A stretch of DNA of 64,000 bases, taken from positions 37,587 through 101,586 of the forward strand of contig JABCZF010000016.1 in NCBI GenBank assembly GCA_013289825.1. The letters are read 5' to 3'. The notes under the pieces were generated by a model. That model was not told the DNA's origin. It made no database searches and was given only the letters and a program-made list of their open reading frames with translations. The translations under genes and the position numbers were made by a program. Shown here in pieces: positions 53,431 to 62,642 of the stretch (position 1 is its first letter; each line of letters begins with the position of its first letter). The stretch comes from Acidobacteriota bacterium. GTDB lineage: Bacteria > Acidobacteriota > Terriglobia > Acidiferrales > UBA7541.

Positions 53431-54762
53431 CTAGTCTTCCACGCAACGGAATGTCGCGTAGACGTACGGATAGTGCGGCTGGAACCAATTCCGAAAGGAT
53501 CGCCGCAACATGCACGCGGCCGTTCGCGGCGACCCTCCCTTCATCACGTAGTGTTTGCCATCGAAGAAACTCGCGGAATAGCCGGGGTAGAAGGGCATCG
53601 GCGCAAATCCAGGGAACGGCGCGAATTTCGTCCGCGTCCATTCCCAGCCATTACCCACCAAATCGTGAACTCCAAACGCGCTGGCCCCCTCCGGATGCGC
53701 GCCTGCCGGTGCCGGATCCCACTGGTGAAAATCAAAATTTCCATGGCGTGCGCTCGGCGCGTCCTCGCCCCACGGATAAGCTCGCTCGCCCCAACCCTCG
53801 CGCGTTCCGTAGGCAGCCCGGTGAAACTGTTCTTCACTCGGCAGCGCGTGCCCAAGCCACCTGGCGTACGCGGTGGCTTCTGCGTGGCTCACATACACGG
53901 GCCAATCCAGCGGCAAACGGACCTCGCCGAACATCGCCCGGTACATCCACAGATTTCCGTCTCTCCTCCAAAATGCCGGATGCTGCACGCCTGCTTTTTC
54001 CTTCCACGCCCAGGCTTCCGCGCTCCACAGCCCAGCATCTTCGTACCCGCCCGCTTGCATAAACCGCAAAAAATCCCGGTTCGTGACGTTGCCGCTCTCG
54101 ATCGCAAATTCCGCGACGTCCACCTCCTGCGCTTCCAATTCGTTGTCCCAGCCGAATTCATCCCCCGTGGCGTGCTTCAGCCCCAACGTAACTCGCCCCG
54201 CTGGTATCTCCACCAGCCGCGACTTCCATCGCGTGGTTCCGGACCCCGGCGCAATCGGCCCGCGAATTTTTCTCTCCGTTGGCAGTCGGTGCAACATGTA
54301 CGCCAGCGTCTCTGCGTGCATTAAGCGGTGCTCAATAGCCACTTCCAGCATGGCAATCAGTTGCGGATGCCCCTCGGCTGGTCGCGCCAGCGCGTGTTCG
54401 ATAGCCTGGTCCAATTCATTCCGCAATCGACGGTTGTAATGTTCTACCTCGTCGCGCTTGGGCCAATCGCTTGGTCTGTCGCTCGGCAATGCACCTGCCA
54501 CGGGGTCGATTCCGAACGCAAATAGGTCGTCGAACGTTCGTTGCTTGGTCTGCAACCCAAATGCGCGTTGCGCCAGCAGGTTCCAGTCGAACGCTTCAAC
54601 GTGTCCGAGGTAGAAAATGATGCGGTGTCGCTCAGGGATAGGTCGGTCGTAGATCGCCTCGTGGTCGACAATGCCAAACAACGCATCCGATTGCGCGCGA
54701 GCATCTAACATCCGGGTGTGAAGGTCGTGCCTTATGCGGACAGCAGTGGCGATAGCTCCCAT
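53431..54762 (-). CDS. egtB: Ergothioneine sulfoxide synthase EgtB
   Basis: Iron-dependent enzyme that joins hercynine to a thiol donor. The ATG at 54762 has GGGGGGAG in front. Of 443 residues, the first part is a DinB-like bundle with the iron ligands expected in YLGHVEAFDWNLL and HRLMHAETL; the second (about 190-443) is the FGE-sulfatase domain, with GNGWEWT, GGSPRT and the end YPYVYATFRCVED. Chloracidobacterium has a known EgtB that uses free cysteine and not gamma-glutamyl-cysteine; with no egtA or egtC visible here, that subtype is plausible but unproven. It is the first gene of the egtB-egtD operon and is divergent from an ABC transporter. Confidence 0.93.
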   Translation of the reverse strand: MGAIATAVRIRHDLHTRMLDARAQSDALFGIVDHEAIYDRPIPERHRIIFYLGHVEAFDWNLLAQRAFGLQTKQRTFDDLFAFGIDPVAGALPSDRPSDWPKRDEVEHYNRRLRNELDQAIEHALARPAEGHPQLIAMLEVAIEHRLMHAETLAYMLHRLPTERKIRGPIAPGSGTTRWKSRLVEIPAGRVTLGLKHATGDEFGWDNELEAQEVDVAEFAIESGNVTNRDFLRFMQAGGYEDAGLWSAEAWAWKEKAGVQHPAFWRRDGNLWMYRAMFGEVRLPLDWPVYVSHAEATAYARWLGHALPSEEQFHRAAYGTREGWGERAYPWGEDAPSARHGNFDFHQWDPAPAGAHPEGASAFGVHDLVGNGWEWTRTKFAPFPGFAPMPFYPGYSASFFDGKHYVMKGGSPRTAACMLRRSFRNWFQPHYPYVYATFRCVED

Positions 54763-54879
54763 GGCATTCTCCCCCCTACCTTGGATGCGCCTTCCGCGAG
54801 AAGGATGCGCCAGAACCAGGCGCAAGGGGGCTTAGTAGGGTACGATGTTCCCCCACACGTTGTGAGGCTGTCAATCGAA

Positions 54880-55662
54880 ATGAATGCGAAAACCGCAGCG
54901 CGTCTGGACTTCGCCATCGAATTTCGCGGCGTGACCTACTACATAAACGATATTCCTGCCCGTCCCATCGTCTCGGGCGTCTCTCTAACCATCTCGCGCG
55001 GCGAAACGCTGGTGCTCCTCGGGCGCAGCGGCAGTGGCAAGACCACCCTGCTCAAGCTCATCAATCGCATGCTGGTCCCCTCAGAAGGGCAAGTTTTTGT
55101 CGAAGGCCGCCCTACCACCGAGTGCAATCCCATCCGTCTCCGTCGCGGCATCGGCTACGTCATTCAAGAGGCCGGCCTTTTTCCGCATTTCACGATCGCG
55201 GAAAACATCGCCCTCGTCCCCACTCTTGAAAAATGGGACTCCGTCCGAATCGCCGCCCGGGTTGATGAACTATTGCGCCTGGTAAGTCTCGATCCCGCTG
55301 AATTTTCCACCCGCTACCCGCGTGAACTCTCTGGCGGCCAGCGCCAGCGCGTTGGCGTCGCCCGCGCTCTAGCCGCCGATCCTCCGATTCTTCTCATGGA
55401 CGAGCCTTTCGGGGCCCTCGATCCGGTAACCCGCGCCGAACTTCAGCGCGAATTCAGCGCCCTAACTCGCCGTCTCGGCAGAACCATCGTCTTCGTCACC
55501 CACGATATTCGCGAAGCTCTCCTCCTCGGCCAACGCATAGCTCTTCTCCAGGCCGGCCACCTTGTGGCTCTCGCGGCCCCCGACGACTTTCTCCACCTCG
55601 ACCAGCGCGAAGTCCAGGCCTTCACCGCCTGCCTTGACTCATCCGACGGAGTTGCGTCATGA
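54880..55662 (+). CDS. ABC transporter ATPase, osmoprotectant/EgtV type
   Basis: ATPase of an importer in the glycine-betaine/choline (Opu) family, 260 residues. Seen: FRGVTYYINDIPARP start, Walker [27 protein letters not shown], Walker B ILLMDEPFGALD and the switch His in THDIREAL. There are no C-terminal CBS domains, unlike OpuCA; EgtV, the ergothioneine transporter ATPase, also lacks them. The start at ATG 54880 has a weak GAGG upstream. It is divergent from egtB across 117 bp. The permease gene follows with an ATGA overlap. Confidence 0.87.
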   Translation: MNAKTAARLDFAIEFRGVTYYINDIPARPIVSGVSLTISRGETLVLLGRSGSGKTTLLKLINRMLVPSEGQVFVEGRPTTECNPIRLRRGIGYVIQEAGLFPHFTIAENIALVPTLEKWDSVRIAARVDELLRLVSLDPAEFSTRYPRELSGGQRQRVGVARALAADPPILLMDEPFGALDPVTRAELQREFSALTRRLGRTIVFVTHDIREALLLGQRIALLQAGHLVALAAPDDFLHLDQREVQAFTACLDSSDGVAS

Positions 55663-56291
55663 CGCCCTGGAATTTCTTTCAAAGTCACCGTTCCGAAATC
55701 TTCTACGCCACGCTTGATCACCTCACCCTAGTGGTCATCGCCATGGCCTTGGCCATCGCCATCGCCGTCCCTCTCGGCATGCTAATCGTCCAACATCGCC
55801 GCCTTCGCACCATCGCTCTAGGCATCGCCAGCGTCTTTCAAACCATCCCCAGCCTGGCCCTCTTCGGTTTCCTAATCCCCATTCCCTTCATCGGTGGAAT
55901 CGGCCGCCGCACGGCGATCGTCGCCCTAGTTCTCTACGCGCAACTCCCCATCCTCCGGAACACCTATGTCGGCCTGAGCGGTGTCGACCCCGCAATCCTA
56001 GAAGCCGCCGAAGCCATGGGCATGACCACCACGCAAATCCTGCTCCGCGTCCGCTTGCCACTCGGCCTGAGCGTCATCCTGGCCGGCATCCGCACCGCCA
56101 CGGTCATCACCATCGGCGTCGCCACCATCGCCGCCGCCATCGGCGCCGGCGGCCTGGGCACTTTCATCTTCCGCGGCGTGGCCATGGTCAGCGACGCCGT
56201 CATCCTAGCCGGCGCCGTCCCCGCCGCCCTCCTCGCTATCTTCGCCGACGTCCTCCTAGGCCAACTCGAGCGCGCCCTCAAAGTAGTCTGA
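55659..56291 (+). CDS. ABC transporter permease, OpuCB/EgtU permease type
   Basis: Inner-membrane permease of 210 residues with about five or six helices and the inner loop motif (EAA-type) EAAEAMGMTTTQILLRVRLP that contacts the ATPase. The N-terminal part is YATLDHLTLVVIAMALAIAI. The chain ends right after the permease core, without the fused substrate-binding domain that EgtU and some Opu permeases have, and no separate binding-protein gene is next to it. The start overlaps the ATPase stop by four bases. Substrate: betaine, choline or, because of the neighbouring egt genes, ergothioneine; this is inference. Confidence 0.87.
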   Translation: MTPWNFFQSHRSEIFYATLDHLTLVVIAMALAIAIAVPLGMLIVQHRRLRTIALGIASVFQTIPSLALFGFLIPIPFIGGIGRRTAIVALVLYAQLPILRNTYVGLSGVDPAILEAAEAMGMTTTQILLRVRLPLGLSVILAGIRTATVITIGVATIAAAIGAGGLGTFIFRGVAMVSDAVILAGAVPAALLAIFADVLLGQLERALKVV

Positions 56292-56317
56292 CGCCGAGTC
56301 TCGATTCCTCACTCTTT

Positions 56318-56342
56318 GTAGGGCCCAGCATGCCGTGCCCCA
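56318..56342. repeat. TGTAGGG-type element, copy 2 (degenerate)
   Basis: TGTAGGGCCCAGCATGCC followed by GTGCCCC resembles the hairpin elements at 52360 and 62089 but the stem is imperfect (GGGC with GCCC only, plus an isolated C:G pair). It lies between the convergent ABC permease and M20 peptidase genes. Confidence 0.35.
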
Positions 56343-56415
56343 AGTCCCGAGGATTGCCGCCTGTTTTTTCTTTCCTCTGATGTCCGCTGCGAGCTCTGTC
56401 GAAAGACTTTTCCCC

Positions 56416-57972
56416 CTACCAATTCAAATCCGCCAAAATCGCGGCATAAATCTCCATCCCCCGCCACAAATGCCCCAACCGCAAGTTTTCGTCCGAACTA
56501 TGCTGGTGATTGTCGTAATTCACGATGGGCACGCCGATCCACGGCAATCCCAAATCCTCAAAAATATACATGGGCACGCTTCCGCCCAGCGTAGGCGCAA
56601 TGACCGTATCGTCGCCCGTGGCCTCTTCGACCACTTTGACGAGTGCCTTGGAAACCGGCAAATCCATCGCTGTGCGCGAAGCGCGATAGCCGCCTTGGTC
56701 AATGACTTTCGCGATGAGCGCATGCGTACGCCGCTCTTCCATCGTTGGTTCGCGGTCCATTACAAAATATCCCTGCTTCTTGATGAACGCCGCGATCTGC
56801 TCGAATTTCTTATGCGGATTTTCGCCTTTCACCAGCCGTGCGTCGATCGAAGCCTCGGCTTTGTCCGGTACGACGTTTTGGGCATGCTCGCCAACGTAAG
56901 CGCTCGACAAGCCGCGGATATTGAGCGAGGGCTCCTCGAGCAATTCGACTAATTTCTTCCCCGCTCCTTCGGGCTTCGCGATGCCCAGCTCTCGCTCCAA
57001 ATCGGCGTCATTCACCGGCATCTCGGCGAGCGCTTTCCGTTCGAGATCGCTCAGGGGCGTTACGTCGTCGTAATAGCCGTCGATCAAAATGCGCCCATCC
57101 GCATCCTTCATCGATGCCAGCAGCCGAGAGAGCTCCATCGCGGGATTCGGCGCCCAATTTCCATAATGGCCGCTGTGCAGCGCTCGCACCGGTCCATACA
57201 CGGTGACGTCCAGCCCGATGTCGCCGCGATTCCCGAAGAAAACGAGTTGCCGCCCCGATTGATGTACCGGCCCGTCCGCGGTGATCAGCAGATCACCCGC
57301 GAGCAGGTTTTTGTGCAGCTCCAAAGTGTGCGCAAGGTTTGTGGATCCCGCTTCTTCTTCGCCCTCAAAAATGACTTTCAAATTCACCTGCAGCGGAATC
57401 TGTTTCGCGCGCATGGCGTCGAGCGCGGCAAGCAGCCCCACGATCGGAGACTTGTCATCGGAAGCGGACCGCGCATAAATACGCCAATCGTCCTGGTAGA
57501 CCGCCGTGTGCTTCGCGCTATTTTCCAGGAATGGGATGCGCTTACCGCCGACTTCAATCGCATCGCTTCGCAAGACCGGTTCGAAAGGCGTGCCGTCGGT
57601 CCACGCGGCCGCGTCGACCGGCTGGCCATCGTAATGCGCGTAGAAAATTACGGTGCGTGAAGCCTCGGGCGCGATCAACTTGCCAAACACCACCGGCCCG
57701 CGCCCGGTAATCGGGAGCAGATGTGTTTCAATCCCGCGCGCCTCCAGCATTTCCACTAAATGCTCCGCGTTTCTCTGGATGTTCGGCGTGTCGCTCGCAA
57801 CATTCGGAATGGCGAGGAACTCCGCGAGCTCCCGCACGATGCGATCTTCATGGTCCGTCCGATAGTCGCGCACTTCTTGAACCACTTGCGCCGACGCGAT
57901 AGGAGCCGGCTTCTGCCCCATCGCCGGACACATGTAAACGGCGGCAACCAAGGTAACCGCAATGGATCTCAA
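56416..57972 (-). CDS. M20-family metallopeptidase (dipeptidase type), exported
   Basis: A 518-residue zinc exopeptidase with signal peptide (MRSIAVTLVAAVYMCPAMG, cleavage near QKPAP). The start is TTG 57972, with AGGAGA eight bases upstream. Metal ligands are seen as FYAHYDGQP (His and Asp), the bridging Asp in RSASDDKSP, the catalytic Glu and ligand in IFEGEEEAGS, and the final His in NHQHSSDENLRLG. The lid domain is at about 220-350. It resembles the CNDP/succinyl-diaminopimelate type group; being exported it probably cuts dipeptides in the periplasm. Confidence 0.92.
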   Translation of the reverse strand: MRSIAVTLVAAVYMCPAMGQKPAPIASAQVVQEVRDYRTDHEDRIVRELAEFLAIPNVASDTPNIQRNAEHLVEMLEARGIETHLLPITGRGPVVFGKLIAPEASRTVIFYAHYDGQPVDAAAWTDGTPFEPVLRSDAIEVGGKRIPFLENSAKHTAVYQDDWRIYARSASDDKSPIVGLLAALDAMRAKQIPLQVNLKVIFEGEEEAGSTNLAHTLELHKNLLAGDLLITADGPVHQSGRQLVFFGNRGDIGLDVTVYGPVRALHSGHYGNWAPNPAMELSRLLASMKDADGRILIDGYYDDVTPLSDLERKALAEMPVNDADLERELGIAKPEGAGKKLVELLEEPSLNIRGLSSAYVGEHAQNVVPDKAEASIDARLVKGENPHKKFEQIAAFIKKQGYFVMDREPTMEERRTHALIAKVIDQGGYRASRTAMDLPVSKALVKVVEEATGDDTVIAPTLGGSVPMYIFEDLGLPWIGVPIVNYDNHQHSSDENLRLGHLWRGMEIYAAILADLNW

Positions 57973-58216
57973 TAGATTTTCTCCTGTATTTTCGTAGCGG
58001 CTTCACTGCTCGGCAATCCCAGGCGCGTGGATGCCGCCAGAGCGGCGCATCCATGTTCTCACCTTACCTGTACTAACGGACAGCTGTCCTTTCGGGCAGG
58101 TCGCCGTTTGTCTTGTGCGGAACTGGGTAACAGTGGATTGCGCAAAGTACTAGTGCGGCGCTCGTTGCAATGACCAACACTAAGAATTGGCTATCCCCCG
58201 GAGGTTTCCGACGATC

Positions 58217-58852
58217 ATGAGTAGTCGTATCTTGGCCGTGGCCCTGTCCTCGCTGCTCTTAGGCGTTTCTCTGCCGGCGCAAACCGCTCCCACCGGCGTC
58301 GTCCTGCAATCCTCCAGCGCGCGTTTGAATGCTGCGGACGCCGCTGTTGGAACCACGATCTTTGATGGCGACCGCATGGAGACCGAAGAGAAAGGCGCAC
58401 TGAGCGTCCGCTCCGGCCAGGTGCAGCTGACTCTCCCAGAACAAAGCACCGTTTGGATGAACCACGAAAATCTGATTCTCGCTCCCACCCTTCAGCGTGG
58501 CACGGTAACGTTTCGTGCTGACACCGGAACGGAAGTCGAGATTAAGGCCGACGATGTGCGCGTGCGGCCACATTCTCCCGCACTCACGGTCGGCGAAGTG
58601 ACGCTCCAAGACTGCGACGTTCTAGTAACCGCCCGCACACAATCTCTGGAAGTCTCCGCCGGCAAAGAAACCAAGATTCTCGAAGAAGGAAAAACCTACC
58701 GCGTGGTGCGCAAGGGCGCCTGTGGCGCGGCCCTGACGCATCCCGCCCTTCCCGTTGGACAGAGCCGTTTCTTCCTGCTTCCCGCCGCCATCGTAGGGGG
58801 AATTTTGATTTGGAGCGTCCACAAAGGCCTCGAAAGCCCCGACCGTCCGTAA
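58217..58852 (+). CDS. Exported FecR-like protein with C-terminal membrane anchor
   Basis: A 211-residue protein with signal peptide (RILAVALSSLLLGVSLPAQ) after ATG 58217, which has GGAGG upstream; the TTG at 58187 is less likely. The body is a beta-rich FecR-like domain (GDRMETEEKGALSVRSGQVQ, then LPEQSTVWMNHENLIL). A hydrophobic segment near the end (FFLLPAAIVGGILIWSV) is followed by a short polar tail. It may be a periplasmic protein tethered at its C-terminus. Function unknown. FecR-like domains are known for anti-sigma factors, but no sigma factor gene is near. Confidence 0.6.
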   Translation: MSSRILAVALSSLLLGVSLPAQTAPTGVVLQSSSARLNAADAAVGTTIFDGDRMETEEKGALSVRSGQVQLTLPEQSTVWMNHENLILAPTLQRGTVTFRADTGTEVEIKADDVRVRPHSPALTVGEVTLQDCDVLVTARTQSLEVSAGKETKILEEGKTYRVVRKGACGAALTHPALPVGQSRFFLLPAAIVGGILIWSVHKGLESPDRP

Positions 58853-58892
58853 GCCAGCCCCAGAAAAAAAACTGTCAATTAGAAGTATTTCA

Positions 58893-59924
58893 CTAAGGCT
58901 GTTGAGTGAAATCGACAAGCGCCGCGAGTTTTTCCTTGGCTGCGCCCGAGGTGAGTACAGCGGCGGCCCGTCGCGCGCCTTCGAGAAAATTGGTTGCCAC
59001 ATTCGCTGCGACCAGTGCAGCCGCAGCATTTGCGACGACGATATCGCGCGGCGGGCCTCCTCTGCCGGCGAGAATGTCACGGATGGTCGCGGCATTTTCC
59101 AAAGCGGTTCCTCCACGGACGGAATCGATGGAGGCCCGCGAAACGCCGAAATCCTCGGGCGTAACCGTGAAACGCTCGACTCCTCCACCCTTTATTTCGG
59201 CGACGAGAGTCTCTCCGGCAAGGGAGATTTCGTCCAGCCCCCCCGCTCCATGAACCACAAACGCGTGCTGCACGCCAAGTTCGGCGAGTGTCTCCGCAAC
59301 CAAATCGATCAGCTCTGGGGATGGAACGCCGACGACCTGGGCTTGTGCACCGGCGGGATTCGTCAAGGGCCCGAGAAGATTGAAAACCGTGCGCACGCCA
59401 ATCTCCTTGCGTGCTGGCGCGGCATGACGTGCCGCGGAGTGCGCGGTCCGGGCAAAGAAGAAGCCCATGCCAATTTCACGAATGGCCCTGCCGAAATGCT
59501 CCACCGGCAAATCGATCCGCACACCGAGGGCCTCCATCACGTCCGCGGAACCGCTGCCGGAGTGCGAAGCGCGGTTGCCGTGCTTTGCCACCCGCGCGCC
59601 CGCCGCCGCCGCCACAATCGCCGCCGCCGTGGAGATGTTGAACGACGCAAATCCCTTGCCGCCGGTTCCGCAGGTGTCCACAAGATGTTCCACGCGGGGC
59701 TCGCCGTCCGGAAACACCCGCGCAGCTTGCCGCCGCATCACGCTTGCGAAACCTGCCAACTCCTCGACGCGTACCGGCCGCGCATTCATCGCCATAAGCA
59801 GCCGCACGATATCAGCCGTCGCGACTTGGCCGGCCAGCAGCTCTTCCATCAGCGCCTCCGCTTCCCCCCGCGAGAAAGTGTGCCCGGATACGGCGCCATC
59901 AATTAGAAATTTTGTCATCTCCAT
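58893..59924 (-). CDS. trpD: Anthranilate phosphoribosyltransferase
   Basis: Transfers phosphoribose from PRPP to anthranilate in tryptophan synthesis. The 343 residues have the family length and blocks: LLMAMNARPVRVEELAGF, the PRPP loop GTGGKGFASFNIST, KHGNRASHSGSGSADVMEAL, LGPLTNPAGAQAQVVGV and the Mg site GGLDEISL. In the PRPP loop the usual GTGGDG has Lys in place of Asp. The Asp-Glu metal pair is intact. No other trp genes are nearby; the gene is divergent from sucC. It could still be a normal trpD with a local substitution. Confidence 0.92.
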   Translation of the reverse strand: MEMTKFLIDGAVSGHTFSRGEAEALMEELLAGQVATADIVRLLMAMNARPVRVEELAGFASVMRRQAARVFPDGEPRVEHLVDTCGTGGKGFASFNISTAAAIVAAAAGARVAKHGNRASHSGSGSADVMEALGVRIDLPVEHFGRAIREIGMGFFFARTAHSAARHAAPARKEIGVRTVFNLLGPLTNPAGAQAQVVGVPSPELIDLVAETLAELGVQHAFVVHGAGGLDEISLAGETLVAEIKGGGVERFTVTPEDFGVSRASIDSVRGGTALENAATIRDILAGRGGPPRDIVVANAAAALVAANVATNFLEGARRAAAVLTSGAAKEKLAALVDFTQQP

Positions 59925-59947
59925 TCGGCCGCAATTTCGCTCTAACC

Positions 59948-59984
59948 TTGCTCCGTTTTACACTTTCCGAGTACACTCTAATGT
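59948..59984 (+). promoter_or_regulatory. Candidate promoter(s) of the sucCD operon
   Basis: Two overlapping options are visible: TTGCTC (59948-59953) with TACACT (59972-59977) at 18 bp, and TTTACA (59957-59962) with TAATGT (59979-59984) at 16 bp. Either would start transcription some 30-40 bp before the sucC ATG. Confidence 0.45.
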
Positions 59985-60022
59985 TTCGGACGACACCAAA
60001 ATTCTAACACTACGGAACCCCG

Positions 60023-61192
60023 ATGAAGATTCATGAGTATCAGGCCAAGGCCATTCTCGCGCGTTACGGTGTCACCATTCCACGCGGCGAAGTGGCTTTT
60101 TCGAAGGAAGAAGCCCGCGAAGGCGCGGCCAGACTCAAATCCAACGTGGTCGTTGTCAAAGCGCAGATTCACGCTGGCGGCCGTGGCAAAGCCGGCGGCG
60201 TCAAGCTCGCGCACTCTCCCGACGAAGCCGCGGAAATCGCTTCGCACATGCTCGGCGTCCATCTCGTTACGGCGCAGACCGGCCCCGCTGGCCGCACCGT
60301 AAAACGCGTTCTGATCGAAGAAGGTCTGGACATCAAGCGCGAACTTTATCTCAGCATCCTCGTCGATCGCAGCGTCGGCAAAGTCGTCTTCATGGCCAGC
60401 GCCTCGGGCGGCATGGACATCGAGGAAGTCGCCAAGACCCATCCCGAGGCCATCATGCGCGAAACCATTCATCCCGCCGTCGGCCTGCAATCTTATCAAG
60501 CGCGCAAGCTGGTCTTCGGCCTGGGCCTATCCGGTGACGTGGCCATGAAAGCCGGCCCATTTCTCCAAGCCCTGCATCGCGCTTTTGTGGACACCGACTC
60601 TTCCATGCTCGAAATCAATCCGGCCGTGGTCACCGCCGACGGCCGCCTCGTCGCGCTAGATGCCAAGATGACGTTCGACGACAACGGCCTGTTCCGCCAC
60701 AAAGAACTGCGTGAGTTGCGCGACCTCGACGAAGAAGACCCGCTCGAGGTCGAAGCCTCCAAGTACGGCTTGAATTACATCAAGCTTGACGGCACCGTCG
60801 CCTGCATGGTCAACGGTGCCGGCCTCGCCATGGCCACCATGGACATCATCAAGTACGCCGGCGGTTCCCCTGCCAACTTCTTAGACGTTGGCGGCGGTGC
60901 CTCTTCCGATCAGGTGAAAAACGCTTTCCGCATTTTGATCGGCGATCCCGGAGTGAAAGCCGTCTTTATCAATATTTTCGGCGGAATCTTGCGCTGCGAT
61001 GTTCTAGCTACCGGCGTGGTAGCCGCAGCTAAGGATTTACAAGTAAAAGTCCCGGTCGTCGTCCGCATGGAAGGAACCAACGTCGAACTCGGCCAACAAA
61101 TCCTACGCGACAGCGGCCTCAACTTCACCATCGCCAACGGCATGAAAGACGGCGCCCAAAAGGTCGTGGCTCTCGCAGGAGGCGCGCGATGA
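60023..61192 (+). CDS. sucC: Succinyl-CoA synthetase, beta subunit
   Basis: Nucleotide-binding subunit of the citric-acid-cycle enzyme that makes ATP or GTP from succinyl-CoA. The 389 residues start with [16 protein letters not shown] and include the ATP-grasp segment [20 protein letters not shown], the Mg-binding [14 protein letters not shown] and the end [16 protein letters not shown], all typical of SucC. It overlaps the sucD start by four bases. The gene lies after a promoter and is divergent from trpD. Confidence 0.97.
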   Translation: MKIHEYQAKAILARYGVTIPRGEVAFSKEEAREGAARLKSNVVVVKAQIHAGGRGKAGGVKLAHSPDEAAEIASHMLGVHLVTAQTGPAGRTVKRVLIEEGLDIKRELYLSILVDRSVGKVVFMASASGGMDIEEVAKTHPEAIMRETIHPAVGLQSYQARKLVFGLGLSGDVAMKAGPFLQALHRAFVDTDSSMLEINPAVVTADGRLVALDAKMTFDDNGLFRHKELRELRDLDEEDPLEVEASKYGLNYIKLDGTVACMVNGAGLAMATMDIIKYAGGSPANFLDVGGGASSDQVKNAFRILIGDPGVKAVFINIFGGILRCDVLATGVVAAAKDLQVKVPVVVRMEGTNVELGQQILRDSGLNFTIANGMKDGAQKVVALAGGAR

Positions 61193-62058
61193 GCGTTCTC
61201 GTAAGCGAAAAAACGCGCCTGATCGTCCAAGGCTTCACCGGCCGCGAAGGCACTTTTCACGCCCAGCAAATGATCGAATACGGCACCAACGTTGTAGGTG
61301 GCGTGACTCCCGGTAAAGGTGGCACCAAGCACCTCGAACGACCCGTGTTCGACACGGTTAGCGAGGCGGTGAAGGCCACGGGTGCGAATGCCAGCGTCAT
61401 CTTTGTCCCTCCGCCCTACGCGGCCGACGCCATCCTCGAAGCCGCCGACGCTGAACTTCCGCTAGTCGTCTGCATCACCGAAGGCATTCCCGTCATCGAC
61501 ATGGTTCGCGCCGCCGCCACCGTGGACTTCAACAAGACGCGCCTCATCGGTCCCAACTGTCCCGGCGTCATCTCCCCCGGCAAATGCAAAATCGGAATCA
61601 TGCCCGGCCGCATTCACAAACAGGGTAACGTCGGCGTCGTCAGCCGTAGCGGCACGCTTACCTACGAAGCCGTCGATCAGTTGACCCGCCTCGGCATCGG
61701 CCAATCCACCTGCATAGGGATCGGCGGCGATCCCATCATCGGCACTTCGTTCCTAGATGCCATGCGCCTCTTCCACGACGACCCCGACACGCAGGCCGTC
61801 ATCCTGATCGGCGAAATCGGCGGCAATGCCGAAGAAACCGCCGCGCAATGGATAAAAGCCAACGTAAAAAAGCCAGTTGTAGGCTTCATCGCCGGGCAAA
61901 CCGCCCCGCCGGGCCGCCGCATGGGCCACGCCGGCGCCATTATCAGCGGCGGTCAGGGCACCGCCAAAGACAAATACGCCGCCATGGCCGCCGCAGGCAT
62001 CCGCTGCGTGGAAACTCCCGCGGACCTCGGCTCCACCATTGCTGCCGCACTAAAATGA
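61189..62058 (+). CDS. sucD: Succinyl-CoA synthetase, alpha subunit
   Basis: CoA-binding and phosphohistidine subunit, 289 residues. Seen: [20 protein letters not shown] near the start, the CoA-binding [38 protein letters not shown], and [17 protein letters not shown] with the phosphorylated His near residue 246. The start is an ATGA overlap with sucC. A GC-rich hairpin and T-run end the operon. Confidence 0.97.
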   Translation: MSVLVSEKTRLIVQGFTGREGTFHAQQMIEYGTNVVGGVTPGKGGTKHLERPVFDTVSEAVKATGANASVIFVPPPYAADAILEAADAELPLVVCITEGIPVIDMVRAAATVDFNKTRLIGPNCPGVISPGKCKIGIMPGRIHKQGNVGVVSRSGTLTYEAVDQLTRLGIGQSTCIGIGGDPIIGTSFLDAMRLFHDDPDTQAVILIGEIGGNAEETAAQWIKANVKKPVVGFIAGQTAPPGRRMGHAGAIISGGQGTAKDKYAAMAAAGIRCVETPADLGSTIAAALK

Positions 62059-62088
62059 TGTCCATGGCGCGCGCGCAGCATCTAGATT

Positions 62089-62119
62089 TGTAGGGGCGGG
62101 CCGGCCCCGCCCGTTTTTT
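62089..62119 (+). terminator. Rho-independent terminator of sucCD, TGTAGGGGCGG element copy 3
   Basis: GGGCGGG (62094-62100) pairs with CCCGCCC (62106-62112) around CCGGC, followed by G and six T residues (62114-62119). The upstream TGTAGGGGCGG is identical to the start of the element at 52360. The T-run makes it a proper terminator, and ndk follows 46 bp downstream. Confidence 0.8.
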
Positions 62120-62164
62120 GCCTCGAGCAAATATTTTTAGTGCAAGCTTCTGGAGGAATCATTC

Positions 62165-62584
62165 GTGGCACTCGAACGCACCTTTGCAATCATCAAACCG
62201 GACGCCGTCCTACGTGGACAACCAGGAGAAATTCTCTCCCGCATTCACCAAGCCGGCTTCCAAATCATCGCCATCAAATCCATGCGCCTAACCAAAGAAG
62301 AAGCCGGCGGCTTCTACGCCGTCCACAAAGCCCGCCCCTTCTTCGGCGAACTAACCGATTTCATGAGCTCCGGCAAAATCTTTGCCCTGGTCCTAGAAGC
62401 CGAAGGCGCCATCCTAAAATGGCGCGACACCATGGGCGCCACCGACCCCAAAAAAGCCGCCCCCGGCACCATCCGCCACGACCTCGGCACCAGCATCGGC
62501 AACAATTGCACCCACGGCTCCGACGCTCCCGATACCGCCGCCTTTGAAATCAGCTATTTCTTCTCCGGCCTCGAACTCATTTAA
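62165..62584 (+). CDS. ndk: Nucleoside diphosphate kinase
   Basis: Exchanges gamma-phosphate between nucleoside tri- and diphosphates. The GTG at 62165 follows GGAGG (62152-62156). The 139 residues show the start [20 protein letters not shown] and the phosphohistidine motif [20 protein letters not shown], with the catalytic His near residue 117. The length is that of the bacterial enzyme. Downstream of the sucCD terminator, it is probably transcribed on its own. Confidence 0.97.
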   Translation: MALERTFAIIKPDAVLRGQPGEILSRIHQAGFQIIAIKSMRLTKEEAGGFYAVHKARPFFGELTDFMSSGKIFALVLEAEGAILKWRDTMGATDPKKAAPGTIRHDLGTSIGNNCTHGSDAPDTAAFEISYFFSGLELI

Positions 62585-62642
62585 GGGGCCGAGACTTCCG
62601 TCTGTGTATCCGGGGCCGAGCGGGGCGCCCTGCGTTTTGGAT

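Noticed and set aside
57540..57590. CGGTTCGAAAG resembling a tRNA T-loop
   Set aside because: It lies inside the M20 peptidase coding region and no cloverleaf is possible.
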